This document shows positions 30,297-33,369 of a DNA stretch of 33,369 nt, piece by piece. Position 1 is the stretch's first letter; the number at the start of each line of letters is the position of its first letter. The translations under genes were made by a program, and so were the position numbers. Source of the DNA: an uncultured Oscillospiraceae bacterium (GTDB lineage Bacteria > Bacillota_A > Clostridia > Oscillospirales > Oscillospiraceae); NCBI GenBank assembly GCA_910579155.1, contig CAJTTS010000032.1, positions 1 through 33,369 on the forward strand, in the 5' to 3' direction. The notes under the pieces are model-generated. The model had not been told where the DNA came from. It did no database searches and saw only the letters and a list, made by a program, of their open reading frames with translations.

Positions 30297-30560
30297 ATGA
30301 GTGAAGTGAGAACCTCTTCTCGTAAGACCAGAGTCGGCCTGGTGGTTTCGGACAAGATGGACAAGACCGTTGTGGTCGCCATCGCCGACCGCGTGGCCCA
30401 TCCTCTGTACAAGAAGATCGTGAAAAGGACCTATAAGCTGAAGGCCCACGACGAGAACAACCAGTGCGGCGTGGGCGACCGCGTCCGCGTGATGGAGACC
30501 CGCCCCTTGTCCAAGGACAAGCGCTGGCGCGTGGTTGAGATCATCGAGAAGGCGAAGTAA
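30297..30560 (+). CDS. rpsQ: Ribosomal protein S17 (uS17)
   Basis: An 87-aa OB-fold primary binder of 16S rRNA. Family marks: [20 protein letters not shown] near the start, [20 protein letters not shown] in the middle and [16 protein letters not shown] near the end. It is preceded by AAGGAGGAG and lies 14 bp before rplN. Confidence 0.99.
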   Translation: MSEVRTSSRKTRVGLVVSDKMDKTVVVAIADRVAHPLYKKIVKRTYKLKAHDENNQCGVGDRVRVMETRPLSKDKRWRVVEIIEKAK

Positions 30561-30574
30561 AAGGAGGTGCCAGT

Positions 30575-30943
30575 ATGATCCAAGAAGAAAGCTATCTGAA
30601 GGTGGCCGATAATACCGGCGCCAAAGAGATCAAGACCATCCGCGTGCTGGGCGGCTCCCGGCGCAAGTTCGGCAACATCGGCGACGTGGTGGTGGCCTCC
30701 GTGCGGAAGGCCGCTCCCGGCGGCCAGGTGAAAAAGGGCGAGGTGGTCAAGGCCGTGATCGTCCGCTCCGCCCGCGGCGTGCGCCGTCCCGACGGCAGCT
30801 ACGTCCGCTTTGATGAGAACGCCGCCGTCCTCATCCGCGACGACAAGAACCCCCGTGGCACCCGTATCTTTGGCCCGGTGGCCCGCGAGCTGCGTGACAA
30901 GGATTACATGAAAATCCTCTCACTGGCTCCCGAAGTGCTGTAA
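30575..30943 (+). CDS. rplN: Ribosomal protein L14 (uL14)
   Basis: A 122-aa protein, the normal length. It forms inter-subunit bridges and is the docking site of the silencing factor RsfS. Family marks: [20 protein letters not shown] at the start and [20 protein letters not shown] near the end. AAAGGAGG lies about 7 nt before the ATG. Confidence 0.99.
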   Translation: MIQEESYLKVADNTGAKEIKTIRVLGGSRRKFGNIGDVVVASVRKAAPGGQVKKGEVVKAVIVRSARGVRRPDGSYVRFDENAAVLIRDDKNPRGTRIFGPVARELRDKDYMKILSLAPEVL

Positions 30944-30957
30944 GGGGGTAGCGAGGT

Positions 30958-31269
30958 ATGAGTATGAACGTGAAGAAGAACGACACCGTGGTCGTCCTGT
31001 CCGGCAAGGACAAGGGCAAGCAGGGCAAGGTTCTGTCCGTGGACCCCAAGGGCGGCAAGGTGGTCGTGGAGAAGGTCAATCTGGCCTCCAAGCACCAGAA
31101 GCCCCGCCAGCAGGGCGAGGAGGGCGGCATCATCCAGAAGGAGACCCCCATCTACGCCTGCAAGGTCATGACCGTGTGCCCCAAGTGCAATAAGCCCACC
31201 CGTCCCGCCCACAAGGTGGAGGGCGGTAAGAAGGTCCGCGTGTGCAAGCACTGCGGCGCCGAAATTTAA
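30958..31269 (+). CDS. rplX: Ribosomal protein L24 (uL24)
   Basis: A 103-aa assembly initiator of the 50S subunit. The N-terminal KOW segment is [20 protein letters not shown]. The C-terminus carries a zinc ribbon with CPKC (Cys74/77) and CKHC (Cys96/99), as in most Firmicutes L24. The ATG at 30958 follows GGGGG at 9 nt; an internal ATG at 30964 would shorten it by two residues. Confidence 0.98.
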   Translation: MSMNVKKNDTVVVLSGKDKGKQGKVLSVDPKGGKVVVEKVNLASKHQKPRQQGEEGGIIQKETPIYACKVMTVCPKCNKPTRPAHKVEGGKKVRVCKHCGAEI

Positions 31270-31287
31270 GGGAGGAGGAGTATCACA

Positions 31288-31854
31288 ATGGCAGATGAGA
31301 AAAAAGTGCCTAACCTGAAGGCGAAGTACACCGCCGATGTGGCTCCTGCCCTCATGCAGAAGTTCGGCTATAAGTCCACCATGGAGATTCCCCGCATCGC
31401 CAAGATCGTGGTCAACTGCGGCTGCGGCGAGGCCAAGGACAACGCGAAGGTGCTGGACAGTGTGGTGGCCGACCTGACCGCCATCACCGGCCAGAAGCCC
31501 ATCATCACCAAGACCAAGAAGCCCATCGCCAACTTCAAGATCCGTAAGGATATGCCCATCGGCGCCAAGGTCACTCTGCGCCAGGACAAGATGTGGGAGT
31601 TCATGGACCGCCTGTTTAACGTGGCCCTGCCCCGCGTGCGCGACTTCCGGGGCATCAATCCCAACGCCTTCGACGGCCGCGGCAACTACGCCCTGGGCCT
31701 GAAGGAGCAGTTGATTTTCCCCGAGATCGAGTACGATAAGATTGACAAGATCCGCGGCATGGACGTGGTCATCTGCACCACCGCCAAGACCGACGAGGAG
31801 GCCAAGGAGCTGCTGACGCTGCTGGGCGCTCCGTTCCACACCGAAAACGGCTGA
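31288..31854 (+). CDS. rplE: Ribosomal protein L5 (uL5)
   Basis: A 188-aa 5S-rRNA-binding protein, slightly longer than the usual 179 through a charged N-terminal start [14 protein letters not shown]. The core contains [20 protein letters not shown] and [20 protein letters not shown]. The conserved VINMGVGEA strand reads VVNCGCGEA here, placing two cysteines (44 and 46) where Met and Val are usual. GGGAGGAGG precedes it; rpsN follows at 19 bp. Confidence 0.98.
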   Translation: MADEKKVPNLKAKYTADVAPALMQKFGYKSTMEIPRIAKIVVNCGCGEAKDNAKVLDSVVADLTAITGQKPIITKTKKPIANFKIRKDMPIGAKVTLRQDKMWEFMDRLFNVALPRVRDFRGINPNAFDGRGNYALGLKEQLIFPEIEYDKIDKIRGMDVVICTTAKTDEEAKELLTLLGAPFHTENG

Positions 31855-31873
31855 GAGAGGGAGGATAACTGCT

Positions 31874-32059
31874 ATGGCCAAAAAGTCCATGATTAACAAG
31901 CAGCAGGCTGAGCCCAAGTTCTCCAGCCGCCGCTACAACCGCTGCAAGATTTGCGGCCGCCCCCACGCCTACCTGCGCAACTACGGCATCTGCCGTATCT
32001 GCTTCCGGGAGCTGGCGTACAAGGGCGAGATTCCCGGCGTCAAGAAGGCGTCCTGGTAA
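31874..32059 (+). CDS. rpsN: Ribosomal protein S14, zinc-binding type (uS14)
   Basis: A 61-aa zinc-type S14 (often called rpsZ), with CKIC (Cys24/27) and CRIC (Cys40/43) as ligands and the usual end [11 protein letters not shown]. The zinc form is the short paralogue common in Firmicutes; a zinc-free long form, used under zinc limitation, is not present in the window. GGGAGG is 9 nt upstream. A 347-bp gap to rpsH follows, far larger than elsewhere in the operon. Confidence 0.98.
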   Translation: MAKKSMINKQQAEPKFSSRRYNRCKICGRPHAYLRNYGICRICFRELAYKGEIPGVKKASW

Positions 32060-32080
32060 TTTCACGGTAACTCGTCCAAA

Positions 32081-32104
32081 GGCGGGAGTTTGAATACTCC
32101 CGCC
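32081..32104 (+). other. Hairpin after rpsN
   Basis: GGCGGGAGT / ACTCCCGCC, a perfect 9-bp stem with a 6-nt loop (10 bp with the flanking A-T), lying 21 bp after the rpsN stop. No T-tract follows, so it may be a stabiliser or processing site rather than a terminator. 32105-32228 holds no gene. Confidence 0.6.
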
Positions 32105-32228
32105 TATGGGCCTGTTATATGGCATTGTCGAACAGTGCCGCATTAAGAGACCCCCAGCGAGGGAAAAGGCGGACAACAGGTCGGAGGACGATGCCTAACC
32201 CCCGATACCTTTCCGTCTGCACCGGGAA

Positions 32229-32353
32229 GCGTCCGATGCGTCGTGAGCAGCGCGGATGGACCGAAGCGAGGGCGAACACAGGGCCGCATGGCGGCCCAAG
32301 GCCAGCCCGAGTGGTCGGGAAGCCGCGCGCCGCGAACAGGCGAGGCGTGACAA
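32229..32353 (+). repeat. Dispersed ~130-bp intergenic repeat, copy C
   Basis: It has the same outer arms as copies A and B: GCGTCCGATGCGTCGTGAGC at the start, GAAGCCGCGCGCCGCG and GGCGTGACAA at the end. The middle differs, with apex GGGCCGC-ATG-GCGGCCC (32281-32297), a longer and perfectly paired replacement of the apical hairpin. It lies between rpsN and rpsH in the same direction as both. Confidence 0.85.
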
Positions 32354-32354
32354 A

Positions 32355-32372
32355 GCGTCCAAGCCGTCGTGA
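32355..32372 (+). repeat. Truncated fourth copy of the repeat
   Basis: GCGTCCAAGCCGTCGTGA directly follows copy C and matches the first 18 bases of copy B at 17 positions, then diverges. Copy C is therefore flanked by two versions of its own left end. Confidence 0.65.
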
Positions 32373-32406
32373 CACTTCCGGTAATCTTAATAGGAGGTAA
32401 AGACTC

Positions 32407-32808
32407 ATGCAAATCACTGATCCCATTGCGGATATGCTCACCCGCATCCGCAACGCGAGCAACGCCAAGCATGACACCGTGGATGTTCCTGCTTCCAACA
32501 TGAAGAAGGCCATCGCTCAGATCCTTCTGGACGAGGGCTATATCAAGAACTTCCAGACCATCAATGATGGGACTCAGGGTGTCATCCGCATCACCTTGAA
32601 GTATATCCAGCCCGGCAAAGAGAAGGCCATTACGGGCCTGCGCCGGGTGTCCAAGCCCGGCCTGCGCGTCTACGCCGGAGCCGACGAGCTGCCCCGGGTG
32701 CTCCGCGGCCTGGGCATTGCCATCGTGTCCACGTCCAAGGGCGTCATGACCGACAAGAAGGCCCGCGAGGCCCATGTCGGCGGCGAAGTCTTGGCATTTG
32801 TCTGGTAA
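32407..32808 (+). CDS. rpsH: Ribosomal protein S8 (uS8)
   Basis: A 133-aa primary 16S binder that nucleates the 30S central domain. It begins [20 protein letters not shown] and ends with [20 protein letters not shown], both typical. In E. coli S8 represses the spc operon on its mRNA. AGGAGG lies about 10 nt before the ATG. It is the first gene after the repeat-containing gap. Confidence 0.99.
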   Translation: MQITDPIADMLTRIRNASNAKHDTVDVPASNMKKAIAQILLDEGYIKNFQTINDGTQGVIRITLKYIQPGKEKAITGLRRVSKPGLRVYAGADELPRVLRGLGIAIVSTSKGVMTDKKAREAHVGGEVLAFVW

Positions 32809-32822
32809 GGAGGGTTATAGGA

Positions 32823-33368
32823 ATGTCTAGAATTGGCAGAGCTCCTATCGCCGTCCCCGCCGGCGTGGAGATCAAGATCGAGGACAACAACCTCGTCACC
32901 GTGAAGGGACCCAAGGGCGCCCTCACCCAGCAGTTCCACCCCAATATGACCATCAAGCTGGAGGGCGCCGAGCTGCATGTCACCCGTCCCAACGACCTGA
33001 AGGAGAACCGCTCCCTCCACGGCCTGACCCGCACCCTGCTCCACAACATGGTGGTGGGCGTCACCGAGGGCTTCAAGAAGACCCTGGACGTCAACGGCGT
33101 GGGTTACCGTGTGGCCATGGAGGGCGGCAAGCTGGTTATGAACCTGGGCTTCTCTCATCAGGTCGTCATGGAGGCCCCTGCGGGCGTCACCGTGGAAACC
33201 CCCAGCGCCAACCAGATCGTCATCTCCGGCTTCGACAAGCAACTGGTGGGCCAGTTCGCCGCCGAAGTCCGCGAGAAGCGTCCTCCCGAGCCCTACAAGG
33301 GCAAGGGCATCAAATACTCTGACGAGGTCATCCGCCGCAAGGTCGGTAAGACCGGCGTCAAGAAATAA
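32823..33368 (+). CDS. rplF: Ribosomal protein L6 (uL6)
   Basis: A 181-aa protein beside the sarcin-ricin loop, complete in the window (stop at 33366-33368). It begins MSRIGRAPIAVPAGVEIKIE and ends with the conserved RPPEPYKGKGIKYSDEVIRR. The next expected gene, rplR, would lie past the right edge. AAGGAGG is upstream, with a 14-bp gap to rpsH. Confidence 0.99.
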   Translation: MSRIGRAPIAVPAGVEIKIEDNNLVTVKGPKGALTQQFHPNMTIKLEGAELHVTRPNDLKENRSLHGLTRTLLHNMVVGVTEGFKKTLDVNGVGYRVAMEGGKLVMNLGFSHQVVMEAPAGVTVETPSANQIVISGFDKQLVGQFAAEVREKRPPEPYKGKGIKYSDEVIRRKVGKTGVKK

Positions 33369-33369
33369 T

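Noticed and set aside
32125..32132. Single TTGTCGAA matching a Spo0A box between rpsN and rpsH
   Set aside because: One isolated 8-mer within an operon, no promoter and no phased neighbours; chance is enough.

Overview
The window is a chromosomal segment of a high-GC, spore-forming Clostridia bacterium, most likely an Oscillospiraceae member of the Flavonifractor/Lawsonibacter/Pseudoflavonifractor type. The inference rests on several things seen together: G+C well above 55%, strong AGGAGG ribosome binding sites, sigma-A promoters of the TTGACA-17-TATAAT type, S-layer-homology (SLH) secreted proteins, a DnaD/DnaI helicase-loader pair, zinc-type S14, archaeal-type ProRS, and tandem Spo0A boxes. 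No rRNA, tRNA or CRISPR array was seen.

Layout. (1) 1-4735: a sugar-catabolic locus. A class II aldolase and the first 23 codons of a phosphofructokinase run leftward, and a fucose/arabinose-isomerase-like gene runs rightward from a shared divergent promoter region. A LacI-type regulator and an EamA permease follow. (2) 4793-7945: an SLH-anchored GH25 muramidase, then a rightward cassette of small membrane protein, XRE regulator, DUF3169 membrane protein and zinc-ribbon protein behind an unusual triple palindrome. (3) 8171-11573: DnaD-domain protein and DnaI/DnaC-like ATPase, then an SLH secreted protein. (4) 11644-16538: an anaerobic glycerol operon (glpK, GlpA-like, GlpB-like, DUF1667) behind a leader that can form an intrinsic terminator. 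(5) 16550-21777: a HIT protein; a leftward PadR / SGD-repeat protein / small Cys-rich ORF / PspC envelope-stress-like module; an Mrp-type P-loop ATPase; and a histidine-kinase-like ATPase under apparent Spo0A control. (6) 21781-24544: a lone tyrosine recombinase and proS. (7) 24631-33368: the S10-spc ribosomal protein operon, rpsJ to rplF, in canonical order.

The most unusual signal is a roughly 130-bp intergenic repeat present three times inside the ribosomal operon: in the rpsJ leader, directly after the rpsJ stop codon, and between rpsN and rpsH. A partial fourth copy follows the third. The copies share their outer arms but differ in an apical hairpin whose two sides change together, as in a structured transcribed element. 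I do not recognise it as a known family. Other notable signals are three 16-bp palindromes in exact 21-bp phase, three Spo0A boxes in exact 10-bp phase, paired 18-bp sites in both 5' UTRs of the sugar locus, a terminator-bearing glpK leader, and an Arg/Gly-rich tail on ribosomal protein S3.
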